Assembly (NCBI GenBank): GCA_963709775.1
Contig: CAVPXS010000018.1
Location: 322,245 to 386,244, forward strand
From: Salinimicrobium sp963709775
GTDB taxonomy: Bacteria; Bacteroidota; Bacteroidia; Flavobacteriales; Flavobacteriaceae
Length of the DNA stretch: 64,000 nt
Reading direction: 5' to 3'
Positions 42,600 through 54,354 of this stretch are shown here, piece after piece (positions within the stretch are counted from its first letter, which is position 1; each line of letters begins with the position of its first letter). The position numbers and the translations under genes were made by a program. Under the pieces are notes generated by a model, which was not told where the DNA came from, did no database searches, and worked only from the letters and a program-made list of their open reading frames with translations.

Positions 42600-43112
42600 T
42601 TAAAAGACTGCTTCTGTGGTGATATTGATGAGCACCCCGGTTACTTCTCCCGCCGCTACCGTTACCGGGAAGATCTCTCCCTCCGGGCCATAACTGTTGG
42701 AATAATAATTATCTCCTTCCAGGATAAAAAGGCTGTAGATCCCGGGCTCCAATGCTACCTCGAAAAAACCATCGGTATCAGACTCTACTGTGGTGATGAG
42801 GTCTGTATAAATATTTGAAAAGAAAGGAGTATGGCCCACCTGCTCCGCATCCTCCCTGTAAGTAAGTTCATAGACAAAGACTGTTCGTTGCACCCGGCAG
42901 ATTTCCCCCCGCTCAACGGGCATAAAATTCCCTTTCCAAAACCAGATATCTCCCCAGATCCCCTGATCGATACTCAGTTTTGCCGTATTCCTGGGCGGAT
43001 CCTGTTTGGAATAACAGGGATTCTCCGGGTTCGTTTTTGTACTGCAGGAGAGAGTTACGAGGATTAGAAGGTAAAGCGGCAATAGCCTTCCTTTGGGTTT
43101 CAGATTTTTCAT
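42600..43112 (-). CDS. Hypothetical lipoprotein with carboxypeptidase-regulatory-like fold
   Basis: The 170-residue protein has a signal ending LVTLSC and a mature part with CYSKQDPPRN, then GIWGDIWFWKGNFMPV and a final beta module (TVESDTDGFFEVALEPGIYS, FPVTVAAGEVTGVLINITTE) like CarboxypepD_reg/PEGA domains. It is likely an envelope lipoprotein. No enzyme motif. It lies upstream of the macroglobulin gene's 3' end on the same strand with a gap of about 270 bp. Confidence 0.72.
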   Translation of the reverse strand: MKNLKPKGRLLPLYLLILVTLSCSTKTNPENPCYSKQDPPRNTAKLSIDQGIWGDIWFWKGNFMPVERGEICRVQRTVFVYELTYREDAEQVGHTPFFSNIYTDLITTVESDTDGFFEVALEPGIYSLFILEGDNYYSNSYGPEGEIFPVTVAAGEVTGVLINITTEAVF

Positions 43113-43385
43113 GAGATGATAAACATTTATACCGTGCTGAAAGTTGAGGATTTTTTACGGGTTTCAGTCTCCTGCTTTTAATTTTTCTTACTACATGAAC
43201 ATTTTCAATATTATCAACCTTCTATTACCAAAGGGGTACGCACAGGAATCATTACTGTTGCTGAAATTCGAATTTGTAATGCGACTAATATTCTTTAAAA
43301 CCGGGCCCTAATGGGGAATTGCACGAAGGCTTTTCATGTCATAATTCTGATCAAAACATTTTTCGAGATCTTTAATTTCATCAAC

Positions 43386-46300
43386 CTATTCTATTTTTAC
43401 CCTGACCCCTTTTGTGTGGCCGGAAAATTCCGGCGCATACATGCTTTCGATCGTGGTGATACCATTTGAAAATTTCCCTGCATTGTTTGCCCTCACCGTA
43501 TATTCCAGGACATAAGTTCCTTTGCGCAGAAGATCAAAAAAGAAATGGGTGGCAGCGTCACGGGTGCTTTCGTAGTAGGCGGTGCCATCCTGATATTTGT
43601 ATTCACTCAGCACATTAGTGGGTTCAAAGCCGCTGGCGCGCATATCCTTTAAATGAATGAATTCCATATCGGCAGTGCTGCGAACTACGAGCCTTACCGT
43701 CACCAGGTCTCCCAGCTGCAGCATGGTTTCGGGAGTGATCTGTTGTAAGGTGTTGCCGTTTTCCCCGGAAACATTAAGGTAGAGTTCCTTTTCGACGTTT
43801 AACGGACTAGTGCCGTGATCTTTTATTTTATCCAGGTCTTCAAAATATTGCCAGTAAGCGCCCCCGTATCCTGCGGTGGAATTGTTGTTTTCTACTGTGA
43901 TCGTGCTAAAATCCTTTGTGATCTCATTGGCCTTCCAAACCAGTTTTCGATATCCGGTGCCGGCTTCTTTTTCGGTTGCTGAAAGTTTTTCCTTTGCAAC
44001 AGGTTCTCCTCCAATTTTAAGCAGGGTTTGGTCATCTGTCTGCAGCCAGTCATTCCCTTGCATCAGCAGGGCGTAAGTGGCCTCCGTAGTGGCTTTAGTG
44101 GTGGGCCAGTGATTGGTACGCTTGTTCTGCAAAAGCCAGATCTTTAACTCTTCCACTGTTTCTTCCTCTCCAAGTTCGCTGAAGCCTTCAATAAGCAGCG
44201 CCTGAGTTTCTACCGGCGCACGATACCAGTACCAGCCAGAAACATTTTCTTTCCAGTACATGCCGTAATCTTCAGATTTTACTGCTCTTTCCTGCAGCGA
44301 TTTTGCGATTTTTTCGGCAAATTCGGTCTCCCCGGTTCGTGAAAAGATGAGTATCAATAATCCTTTGTTGTATAGATCTTTATCCAGCCAGGTTTCTTTA
44401 TTGGCTGCAATAGCCTTGGCCATAAGCTCGCTGATCTCTTTGGAAGGCGGATATTCTTCCAGGTAGTAGCTGCGGGTGTATAGATAATGCAACAGGTAAT
44501 GGCTGTGGTAAAATTGTTCCTGCTTATAACTGTCCTTAAGCTGAACCAGGATTTCCCTGTCAAGGTAATCGATCGCTTTTTCTGTCATTTCTGAGTCTTC
44601 AAGTTCAATCCCTAGACGGTCCAGATGGCCCAGTCCTGCTACAATATGCCGTGTGATGAAAGGACTGGCTCTGCCGCCGGAAAACCAGGGCCAGGCACCC
44701 GAAGATTGTTGCATCTGCTTCAGCCTCAGCAACATTTCCTCCTGTTCCTTTTGCAATCTTTCAGTCTCAAAGAGTTGGGCCAATAGTTGTTTCTGAGCGG
44801 TTTCTGAAGCTGCATCTCTAATCCATGGTGTTTCGGCAAGGATGAGGTTCTTCAATTCTTCCCTTTTTTCAAGGTCACTTACCAGCGAAGAATCTTTTTG
44901 CCAGGCTTCAAAAACCTGCCTGATCTTTGGCTGGGAATTCATGATCTTTCCGGCAACCGAATTGGCATAGAGGCGGGCAAAGGTCTGTTCGGAGCACTCA
45001 TGTTCGAATTCGATGAGGTATGGCAGACTCTGGAGTGCATACCAGGCGGGATTGGAACTGTATTCTAAAGTGTATTTGTGATGCTCCAAAGTTTCTGATT
45101 CATTCTCCTGAAAATTCTCAAAAATGTAAGTTTCTGTTTCCCCGGCTCTCACGAAGAATGGCAGGCTTTCTTTTACCAGCATTCTGTTGGAAAGCACCGG
45201 GAGGAAATTCTCTTCTCCATCTGAGAAATCCCCTGCTTTTGCAACAATGCGATAAGTTACTGCCTGTATTCCTTCCGGAATAGTGAGATCCCACGAAACA
45301 TTGGTATTTCCTGATGCAGCAATATTAAAGTTCTTCAGCTTGTTAAGATTCTCCAGCAGGCTGTCGATAGGTTTCATGGTAAGGGCATCGTACAGTTCCA
45401 GCATTGCGGTTCCCGTCATTGCTTCCGGAGAAAGATTGGAAATTTTGGCCTTAAGTATAATGGTGTCTTTTTCCCGAAGAAAACGTGGAGGATTCGGAAT
45501 CACACTGAGTTCCTTTTGGGTGCGGACCGTATTCTCGTAGCTGCCGGTGGTCCAGTTGGCAGTGTGAGCAAGCAAACGGAATTTCCACTGGGTAAGGGCT
45601 TCGGGCGAAGTAAAACTGAATTCCAGTTTGCCGTCTTTCCCCAACTGCAGGTCCGGATAGAAAAAAGCGGTCTCATCCAGATCTTTTCGGGCAGTAATAT
45701 TTTGAAGGTCCTGCATGCCTTTTTTGGTACTGATGATAACGGCTCCATTCGCGGCCCGGGCGCCGTAAATTGCCATGGCTTCTTCGGCCTTCAATACTTT
45801 TATGGAAAGTATCTCGTCTGTAGGCGCCTCGTAATCTGTCACGATTTTACCGTCCACGATGTACAGCATTTCGGGATCACCCGAAATGGAAGAAGCACCT
45901 CTTATCTTGATCGTATTACTGGAAGTTACATTGACTCCCTGCTGTTTTCGCCTGCAGGGACATGGCGACTTCGGCCTCTTCAGCTACTTCTGCTTCCTCG
46001 TCGTCTGCATACGCTACCACGACCTCTTCCAGCTGAGCAGAATCGGCCGTCAGCGTCACATAGATCTCCCGATCTTTATTGATGAGCACTCTTTCCGGAA
46101 GAAACCCGAGGTAAGAGAAAACAAGCTGGTCTCCCTTTTTGGTGTCTAAGGCAAACTGCCCGTCAAAATCTGTAGTGGTGCCGGTAGTGGTGCCGTCGAT
46201 AACCACATTGACTCCGGGCAGGGGTAAACCTGCTTCGTCTGTGACTTTTCCACGGGTGTTGCCAACCAGGTCTCCGGAGGCTTTGTCTTTATTTTTATTT

Positions 46301-49300
46301 CTTAAATAGTTCCTGTATTGGTAAGAGTCAGGATTGGACATCATAAACCCGAAAAGGTGGAGCCGGTCGAATTTTCTTGGCTGCGGACGGTACCTCCAGG
46401 GCGAAGGGAACCTGTTGTAGAGCATAGAGGTCTCCTCAATATTGGGTAATCTGTACGATGGGTAGGAATGGTAGGTATTGGAAAATTGAGTCCCGGTTTG
46501 CCATTTTTGAGTGGTAAACTGGTCCAGGGACATGTCGTACATGGAAGCCAGCACTTCAGCTTCCGGTGCCTCATGAGCGGCATTTTCGATCTTAAAGCTC
46601 CAGGTTTCTTCTATGCCGGGTTGAAGTTTGCTGCGGAAAGTTTGTGTGCTGATCTTTAGAAAATCCTCAGTTTTTGGCAGCCGAACCCGCTGAGTTTCAT
46701 TAAAAGCAGAATTGTTCTTTACGCCCGTGATCTGTACCTCCAGCTCTTCGGAAGTTATCTCCTTAAGCGGAATTTCCAGGAGTTGGTTTCCGTTGAGCCG
46801 AATGTATTCTGTGTAAACCGGCCGGTCCTCGTTATAAACGCCTATGTGCAATTGCAGATCATCATAACCGGTTTGCAGGAGCAGCTTTAATATTTTCTCT
46901 TTTTCGAGATCTTTGGTGATCACAGCAGCAGTAAAGCGTTGGTTGTCGGGAAGAATTCTGTCTGCGGGATCGTTCACCTCAAAGGTCTTTTTACTCGTGG
47001 CTGAATTGCCGCCACTTTCGGCTTCTACCATGGCGAGGTATTTCCCCGTTTTCCAGGCGGCCGGTATTAAGATTTCAGGTTCATAGCTGCCGTCGGTCTC
47101 GAAAGTGGCATCAAAGACCAGTTCTGCCCTGGGCCAGTCTATAGGTTCGGGAATATTTTCATAGGGTTCCTCGGGAAAAAGTTTTTTAAACTCCTCTTCA
47201 GGAATCGTCTGAATTTCGGGCGCCGGCCACAACCTGTCGCGCAATAATCTGTCCGGGTCCGCGCAGCTTATAGATCTTCAGAGAGCCGGAAACCGGCACC
47301 GGATGATCATTAAGATTGGTTGCCAGGATCTTTGGTTGCAGGCTATCGCCTCTACGGATACTTTCAGCAAGATCCAGCTTCAGCAACAAATTCTTTTTCC
47401 CGATCTTCAGGCTGGTCGTACCTGTACGGGTTTCTCCGGAAACATCGGTGACTGTTGCCTCAATGCTGTACTCGTAGATGAGTTCCGGCTTTTGTTGATC
47501 GCCCAATGCTATTTCCGCAGGGAAGGCAAGGGTAAAATTACCTTTATCATCAGTGTTAATCGTGTCAGATTTAATGGTAACGACGTCGCCACGATCATAG
47601 TACCACCAGCGGTAGACCACCTCCCGCCGGTTCACGGTATAGGCTACCCGGGCATTGCTTACGGGAGCACCCATAAAAGCGCGGGCATTTCCTTTAATGC
47701 TTACGCTGTCCCCAAAGCTGAAGCTACGGTTTATAGTATCAAAAGCCACTTCAAAAGTGGGGCGTTTATACTCCTCGACACTAAAATAATGCTCGTTATA
47801 CATATAGGTGTCCTCGTCCAGGATCTCCTCCCAAAAAGGGGTTTCTGCCTCGGTGTCTTCTTCGGTATGAATGCTGAACTTACCGGTGATACCAGATTTG
47901 GGTAATAAAAACTCTCCATTAAAAGAACCGAATTTGTTGGTCTTTAACCTGAAGGTTGCGACCTCTTCAGAATTCGGATCTTCTACATATACTTCCACGA
48001 ATTCATTGGGGACGGTTTTGGTCTTCCCGTTTTTATGACTCAGCAACACTCCTTTAAAATGCACTTTTTGACCGGGGCGGTAAATGGCACGATCCAGGTA
48101 CAGCAGGGTTTTTGCCATAAGAGGACGTTCTTCCTGGTTCCCTCCTCTGTAATAACTTTCCCAAAAACGGGAAATTAAGGTGTCTCCCGCTTTGGATGCC
48201 TGCAGGTAGTCGAGGTCCATACGGTTAAAGCTATTTTTTATTAAAACCTCCCCGTTTTCATCTGTGATCTTTTCCCTCACAATGTTTTCCTTAGCCACCC
48301 AGTCCAGGTGCACATTTTTTTCGGGATAGCCGGTGGTTCGGTCAAGGCTGCGGTACAGATGTGCACCTTCAAATGTAGTTTGGGAAAGGGTAAGGTTCGT
48401 GACCCTCAAAAAGCCGAAACTAAAACCTTTTTTTCCGAAGCTGTTCTGCCCCGAAATGGTCAGCATATAAGTCCCTGCTTCCAGCGGGGGAATTAGCGCC
48501 TCGGTGGAGTGGGAGTTAAAATCTTCTGCCCGGGGCAGGAGGAGGGATTTACTAAAAACGGCAGTGCGTTTTTCCATCATCACCTGTATATCATCCACCA
48601 TGTTATACCATCTGTCCTGTACGGGAAAATCGGCCGGTATTTTAAATAATTTCATTTGCACCGAATCAATGCTTTTATAGGAAAGTCTCATCCTGCCGGT
48701 ATTCCCGGGTACCAGGTAATCGGGGATCTGAACATCGAGATCAACCGATTTAATAGCACTGATCAGCGAAAACGCCTTCTGTTCCATTTCGGTACCGGGA
48801 AATTCCTTAATGATCTTTTCGCCCAGTTCCACTGCTTTTTTATTGAAGTCGGGGTGAAGTAGTTTCCCGTCTTCCCCGGTTAATTTCGCGCGTTCAAAAT
48901 AGGCAAGGGCGCGTGTGTACAGCAGCAGGGCTGTGGCCGGAGTGTTTTCATACTGTTGCGAAAGCCTGTCCAGGGCCTGCATGTATTTTTCCCATTTTTG
49001 GGTGTGTGAGTTTACATAATCCAGCCGTTGGAGCTGTGCATATACCAGCGCGGTGGGATCCTTGTCTTCGGAATGCAGATCTTCCAGCTGTTGCATGATC
49101 TTCAGCACATATACTTCGGAAGTTTGCTGTGCCTCCTTCGGAAATTTCAGCTGCAGGAACTGCGCGGTAGATCCGAATAATTCTGAAGCGTCAAAAAGGT
49201 ATTCCGCAGCCGGATTTACATCCGGGAAATTTGAGGAATCGGTAAAATAATCCAAAGCCCTGTGCGCCAGAAGATCGTAAAGGGAAGGCTTATATTTTCT

Positions 49301-49831
49301 GTTGAGCGGTTCCTGCTGCAGTAATTCGGCAATTTTTTCCACCGGGGTGTTGATGAGTTGCTGCCTGTTTTGCAGAGAGGCTTCATAACTGCTCCTAATG
49401 CTGTCCTGCAATGTTGCTTCGCTCCAGGTGGCGAGATCCAGGGCGTCAGGATTATCCACCTCCTTCCGTCTTTTGATCCTCCAGCGGTGCTGCCGGAAGT
49501 ACTGCTGCAGGAATTCGGCCTTGTAGCTCATTAGCACATTCCGGTAGGGTCGGGGCAGCCGGGATAGGGTTTGATTGAGATCTTTCAGAATGAATTGATC
49601 TGAATTTTCGTGGTTGACCTGGTGAAATTTGTACTGAAAGATCTTTGCTTTGATAAGCTGTTCAAAATCCTTCTTTTTCATGGCAGTTTTGAGAATGCCG
49701 GAAACCACTTCGTTAGCCGACTCTATTCGACCCTGCAGCTCCAGGGAATCTACTGTTTTCCATTGTTGGGAATTCTGTGAAAAGGAGAGGGTAGTGCACA
49801 GAAAAGCAACCGCTAAAAATAATTTTTTCAT
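43386..49831 (-). CDS. Giant alpha-2-macroglobulin with inserted TonB-plug unit, two frameshifts
   Basis: Three consecutive frames make one gene. Part one (49831 to about 47255) has a signal ending LSFSQ, helical repeats and macroglobulin MG domains (LYLDRAIYRPGQKVHFKGVL). Part two (to about 45939) continues with MG domains, then a carboxypeptidase-regulatory module (GKVTDEAGLPLPGVNVVIDG). Part three begins with a TonB-plug-like stretch (SNTIKIRGASSISGDPEMLY; YGARAANGAVIISTKKG), then the A2M and thioester domains (HECSEQTFARLYANSVAGKI). Removing one base at 47253-47257 gives KLRGPDRLLRDRLWPAPEIQ and one at 45937-45939 gives KTAGVNVTSSN; the total is then 2148 codons. It is probably a periplasmic or surface protease trap. 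Confidence 0.82.
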
Positions 49832-49961
49832 ACGGGGGGATTTGATGCTGCGCCGGTAGGGAAGACGTAGTAGATGATGAAGATACTAATTTTTAAAAAA
49901 TCAGGAAGATTTGCATATAGGTTCTAAAAAGTTGATTCTATGAAATAATTTTCAGAAACCG

Positions 49962-50072
49962 AAAACCAAAAACCAAAAACCAAATACCAAATACCAAATC
50001 CCCATTCCCCAATTAACTAATTAACCAATCCCTAATACACCAACTAACCAATCCCCATATTCCCATTTAATT
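49962..50072. repeat. 111-nt tract with no G on the + strand, made of short repeats
   Basis: The tract reads as AACCAAA/ATACCAAAT units, then AATTAACTAATTAACCAATCCC-like units. It spans the region just before the LytTR regulator gene and contains no G from 49962 to 50072. Confidence 0.75.
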
Positions 50073-50085
50073 GTATAATTGCCTT

Positions 50086-50838
50086 ATGATAAAAGCAGTA
50101 ATTATTGACGATGAAATCAATGCCCAGGAGCTACTGGAGAAAACCCTTAACAGGTACTTTCCTAACAGGTTCAATATTGTAGGGAAGTGCAATTCGGTAG
50201 ATTCCGGGGTGCTTGCCATCAGGGAACATCAACCCGAGCTGGTTTTTTTAGACATTCAAATGCCTGAGAAAAATGGTTTTGAATTGTTTAAATATTTCGA
50301 GACCATAAATTTCGAGGTCATCTTTACCACTGCCTATAATCAATTTGCCATTAAAGCAATTAAGCGCAGCGCGCTGGATTATCTTTTGAAACCAATTAAC
50401 CATCTGGATCTATCTGAAGCCGTAAAAAAGTTTGAGCGCAGGAACCAGGGGAGTTTCGCCCAAAAGAAATTGTCTTTATTGCTTGAGAACCTGAATGTAA
50501 ATGATCAAAATGTAAGCAAGATCGCTTTTCCCACGCTGGAAGGATTTGAACTCATTCATGCAAACCAGATCTTATATTGCAAAGCTGAAAGTAATTACTG
50601 CTGCATTAAAAAAATTGACGGCTGCACTAAAACAGCCACCAAGACCTTAAAATATGTGGAAGAAATACTGCCGGACACATCTTTTATAAGGATACATAAG
50701 ACCTACGTCATAAACCTGAATTATGTGGTGAGGTACCATAAGACAAATAAGGAAGTGGAGTTGACCAATGGAGAAAAACTTCCTGTTTCACATAGAAAAG
50801 AAGAAGAATTTATCAATGCCATTCTGCAAAATCAATAA
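50086..50838 (+). CDS. LytTR-family response regulator
   Basis: The protein starts MIKAVIIDDEINAQELLEKT; a TTG at 50071 is in frame but ATG 50086 gives the normal receiver start. The receiver has phosphoacceptor Asp in ELVFLDIQMPEKNGF and a switch/KP motif ALDYLLKPIN. The C-terminal LytTR DNA-binding domain reads ILYCKAESNYCCIKKIDGCT ... FIRIHKTYVINLNYVVRYHK. About 250 residues. Its 3' end overlaps the kinase gene by 23 nt, so the two are coupled. Bacteroidetes regulators of this type control envelope or carbohydrate genes; targets are unknown. Confidence 0.94.
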   Translation: MIKAVIIDDEINAQELLEKTLNRYFPNRFNIVGKCNSVDSGVLAIREHQPELVFLDIQMPEKNGFELFKYFETINFEVIFTTAYNQFAIKAIKRSALDYLLKPINHLDLSEAVKKFERRNQGSFAQKKLSLLLENLNVNDQNVSKIAFPTLEGFELIHANQILYCKAESNYCCIKKIDGCTKTATKTLKYVEEILPDTSFIRIHKTYVINLNYVVRYHKTNKEVELTNGEKLPVSHRKEEEFINAILQNQ

Positions 50839-53801
50839 ACCTTTACTTCTCCTGTTTTTGTGGGTCAACATGGCGTTTTCCCAAAACTTTCCCGGTAAAA
50901 ATTATACTGCAGCCAACGAATTGCCTAACAATGCCGTAAGGTCTTTGTTGGTTGACAGCAATAATATTCTGTGGATTGGTACTGAGAACGGAGTGGTGAA
51001 AAAGGAGAACGATATTTTCACCTACTTTTTTGAAGAGGATGGCCTGGCTTTAAACAGCTGTTGGGCCATTGCAGAAGACAGGAATAAAAAATTGTGGTTT
51101 GGAAGCTACGGGGAAGGGGTAAGCATCTATGACGGATTCAAATTCAAGGTAGTTTCAGAAGAAGACGGGTTGGTTCACAATGAAATCACCACCCTCTTTC
51201 CATCATGGGGATCATATGTACGTGGGAACCAGTGACGGCGTTTCAATAATTGATATTAATACTTTTAATGTACTTTCCTTAGATACCCCTACAGTTGACG
51301 AGCTGTTCAGGATTACTGATTTCTTCGAGTATGAAAAGCAAATCTACGTTGCTACCTATAAATCAGGATTCTATAAAATTCAAACTAAGAATAACAGAAC
51401 CAATTTGCTGAAAGTAAATGATCACACTTTCATTTATTCGGTATTTGTTGATAAGGACAGCATTTACAGCAGTAACAAAGAATTCTTTACCAAAAGCAGT
51501 CTGGCTGAATATGTGAGCGAAAAGGATCCTGAATTCGAACAAAAACTGGGGTTTTCTATTTTATGGGATCATGTGAAGACCCGCGACAACAGGATCTTTG
51601 CCGCAGCCTGGGGAATATATGATGCCAATGGAGGGATCTATGAAATAGTCAATGATGAATTGATCTCAAAGGCTTCAGAATTTAATGTTTTGAGCAGGGA
51701 AGTACTTTCTCTGGCCTATGACCCAGATTTCGAGAAGTTGTATATAGGGACCAAAGATGCCGGATTGTTTGAAATAGCTTTAAATTCTCAGATAAAATTC
51801 CATGAGATCAAAGGGAAAAGTGTCCTTGGATTTGCTGAAACAGAAACCACTTCCGCAGTATTATTGAATGATGCGATAGTTGTAAAAAGAGCAGGTAAGG
51901 AACAAATAATTAAGTTGTCTCAACTTAAAAAATGGCAGGAAAACTTTTTGCTGAATACCGGGTTGCCATTACCTAAACACCGGGATGATTTCTACGAACT
52001 GGACTATTCTACGAAGGCCGGGGAGATTCGTTTTTATGACATTAAAGTTTCCGGAGAAATGTATTGGGTGAATACCAATATTGGACTATTTGCACTTAAA
52101 GGTTCCGGGGAATTGGATCGCTATTTACCCCTGCATTCCGAAGAGATCAATTTTACTGAAGCCGGTAATCTTTTTGAAACAAATCCTTATGGCGGCGTAA
52201 GACTTTACAATGATCTGGACGCTTTTAAATACAGCTATTTTACACCGGAAGATCCCCAAACACCAACCATGGTGGTCAATAGTTTGCAACAGGGGAGTAA
52301 AACCTATTTTCTTTCTGTTTTCTCAGGACTTTATGTGTGGGAAAACAATGGGTTTAAGTCTTATCTGGATGACGGGATCTGGAAAGAAAAAAAATTAAAA
52401 CACATTACCCCTTTAGAAAATAATATCGCTGTTTCCAATGAGTTTGGGGATGTATTTATCGTAAATGATGAAGCTGAATTTAAAGTTCTTAAGAAGATCC
52501 CACGGGCAAAAATCCAGGGGAATTCCATTTCTTTTCTGAAGCAATACCGGGGGAATTTAATCATTGGGACAGAAAAGGGGTTAACGCTCTATAAGAACGA
52601 CCGCTTTATCTTTCTGGATGAGGAACAAGGACTAAAACAGCCGTTATTGAGTGCCGATGTAGATCACAACAAATTATCTATTGGCAGCGAAAATGGGTTT
52701 TATAGTATAGATCTCGATGTGGTAAGTAATTCCGAAGCATTGGTAGATGAAGTAAAACTGAAAGAAGTTTTCATCAACAACGATAAAACTCCTTCGGAAG
52801 AATTTGTCAATAAGGAGGAATTGGAGTTGCCGCACAATGAGAATACCCTCTTGCTTAAATTAAGCACCAACGCACATCCTTACCCGCATAAATTGACCTA
52901 TCAATACCGGTTGAACAAAGATGACAGCTGGAGTCTTCCTTCCTCAAAGCCCGAAATATTCCTGCCTTTTTTACCTGCAAAAAATTATGATGTAGCGGTA
53001 AAAGTGCTGGATAAAAGTACCGGTCTAAGTCATACCCAGTCGCTTTTACACCTGGCTATACTTCCGCCATTCTGGAAAACCTGGTGGTTTGGATTAGCGA
53101 TCATGAGTTTAATTTTGATGGTTGTTTACAGTGTTTATAGACTACAAATAAGGCAAACCCGGAATTTTGAGGTACAAAAAGGATTGATCCAGAAACGCTT
53201 TGAAGAAACCAAAATGGAAGCCTTACTGGCGCAAATGAATCCGCATTTTATTTTTAATGCCATGAATTCCATTCAAAACTATATCATGGACAGTGATATA
53301 GACAATGCCAGCAGTTTTTTAAATGACTTTGCCAAATTGATAAGGCTAAACCTGGATCACTGTACCAAACCCAGCATTCTGTTGATCGAAGAAATTGAGT
53401 ATCTGCAATCCTATATCCGGGTGGAAAATACGAGGTTTAATAACCGGATCAAGGTGATATTTGATGTAGATCCTTTAGTGGATGTTTATGATGTGGAAAT
53501 TCCCACGATGCTATTACAGACCTTTGTGGAGAATGTTTTTGTTCACGCTTTTCCGCCGGGGATCACAGATCCGACATTAAAGGTTTCCTTTAGGCGCCTT
53601 TCTGAAAACCTTTTACAGTGCAAAATTGAAGATAACGGGATTGGGTATGCCACTAATCCGGGCAATAAACTGCATGAATCAAAGGGGATCACCCTGGTGA
53701 AAGAGCGTTTATCCCTGCTTGGCTATGATGTTGAAAAAGCAGTGCAGGTGAATTGTCAAAAAGATAAAGGTACTACCGTCACGCTTAGACTGCAGGTTTG
53801 A
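50816..53801 (+). CDS. LytS-type sensor kinase with two-component propeller, frameshifted
   Basis: The gene starts at ATG 50816 (PFCKINKPLLLLFLWVNMAF signal, then SQ). It has periplasmic Reg_prop propeller repeats (NAVRSLLVDSNNILWIGTEN; EDRNKKLWFGSYGEGVSIYD), a Y_Y_Y domain (LTYQYRLNKDDSWSLPS), a TM helix (WWFGLAIMSLILMVVYSVYR), the His_kinase box ALLAQMNPHFIFNAMNSIQN and an ATPase domain (VENVFVHAFPPG; IEDNGIGY). The frame breaks at CC 51200-51201; removing one C joins NEITTLF to HHGDHMYVGTSDG and gives exactly 995 codons. It partners the LytTR regulator. Confidence 0.88.
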
Positions 53802-53860
53802 CGTTCCCTGTTTCCCGTTCCCCGTTTCCCTGTTTTCCGTTTTCCGTTTCCCGTTGCCCC
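53802..53860. repeat. Adenine-free GTTTCCC tandem-like repeat
   Basis: Eight units of about 7-8 nt, variants of GTTTCCC, follow the kinase stop codon with no A over 59 nt on the + strand. Confidence 0.8.
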
Positions 53861-54070
53861 AAATCCTGAATCCCGGATAAAGGAATCAAAATTGAACGAT
53901 AACTTTTAAATTCCGCACGTTTACTAAATCGGCACCTGCTGCACCTGGATAACATTTAAATTTGCGGGAAATTAAGGATGTTACAGTTGTAACTGTCTAT
54001 TTAGAAATTGCTCCCGGTTAAAACATTTATGTAGGGTAACGTGTTTTTCTGGGGGCATTTTTTATTGTAC

Positions 54071-54262
54071 AATGTTGATTGAGGTTAAAACATTCCCGAA
54101 CTAGCAATTCCTGAATTCACCAATCCCTAATTTACCATTCCCCGTCAGTTCGAGTGAATTTCAGATCGCGGGAGCGAGATTTCTGCAATGTTGATTGCTT
54201 AGGGGTTAAAACACTATTTCCAAACTAGCTCTCCGAATCAGCGAATCTCTAACCCATTCCAT
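54071..54262. repeat. Imperfect direct repeat of about 70 bp
   Basis: The segment 54071-54140 (AATGTTGATTG...GGTTAAAACA...AACTAGC...CCATTCC) recurs in diverged form at 54187-54262. The spacer contains GTTCGAGTGAATTTCAGATC, which looks like a dispersed intergenic element. No gene is visible from 53861 to 54354. Confidence 0.6.
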
Positions 54263-54302
54263 TTTTTCGTTGATTGAACAATCCTTTGCTTTTCAAGATA
54301 CT

Positions 54303-54321
54303 TCAAAAATGGCATTTTTGA
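54303..54321. promoter_or_regulatory. Perfect copy of the recurring 19-nt palindrome
   Basis: TCAAAAATGGCATTTTTGA lies between convergent genes, about 35 bp beyond the 3' end of the glycosylase-like gene. This copy is not near a gene start. Confidence 0.5.
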
Positions 54322-54354
54322 CCACTTAGTTTTCGCTCACATCTAACATGATCT

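Noticed and set aside
49962..50072. CRISPR-like array
   Set aside because: Units are 7-22 nt, variable and contiguous; there are no spacers, constant repeats or cas genes.
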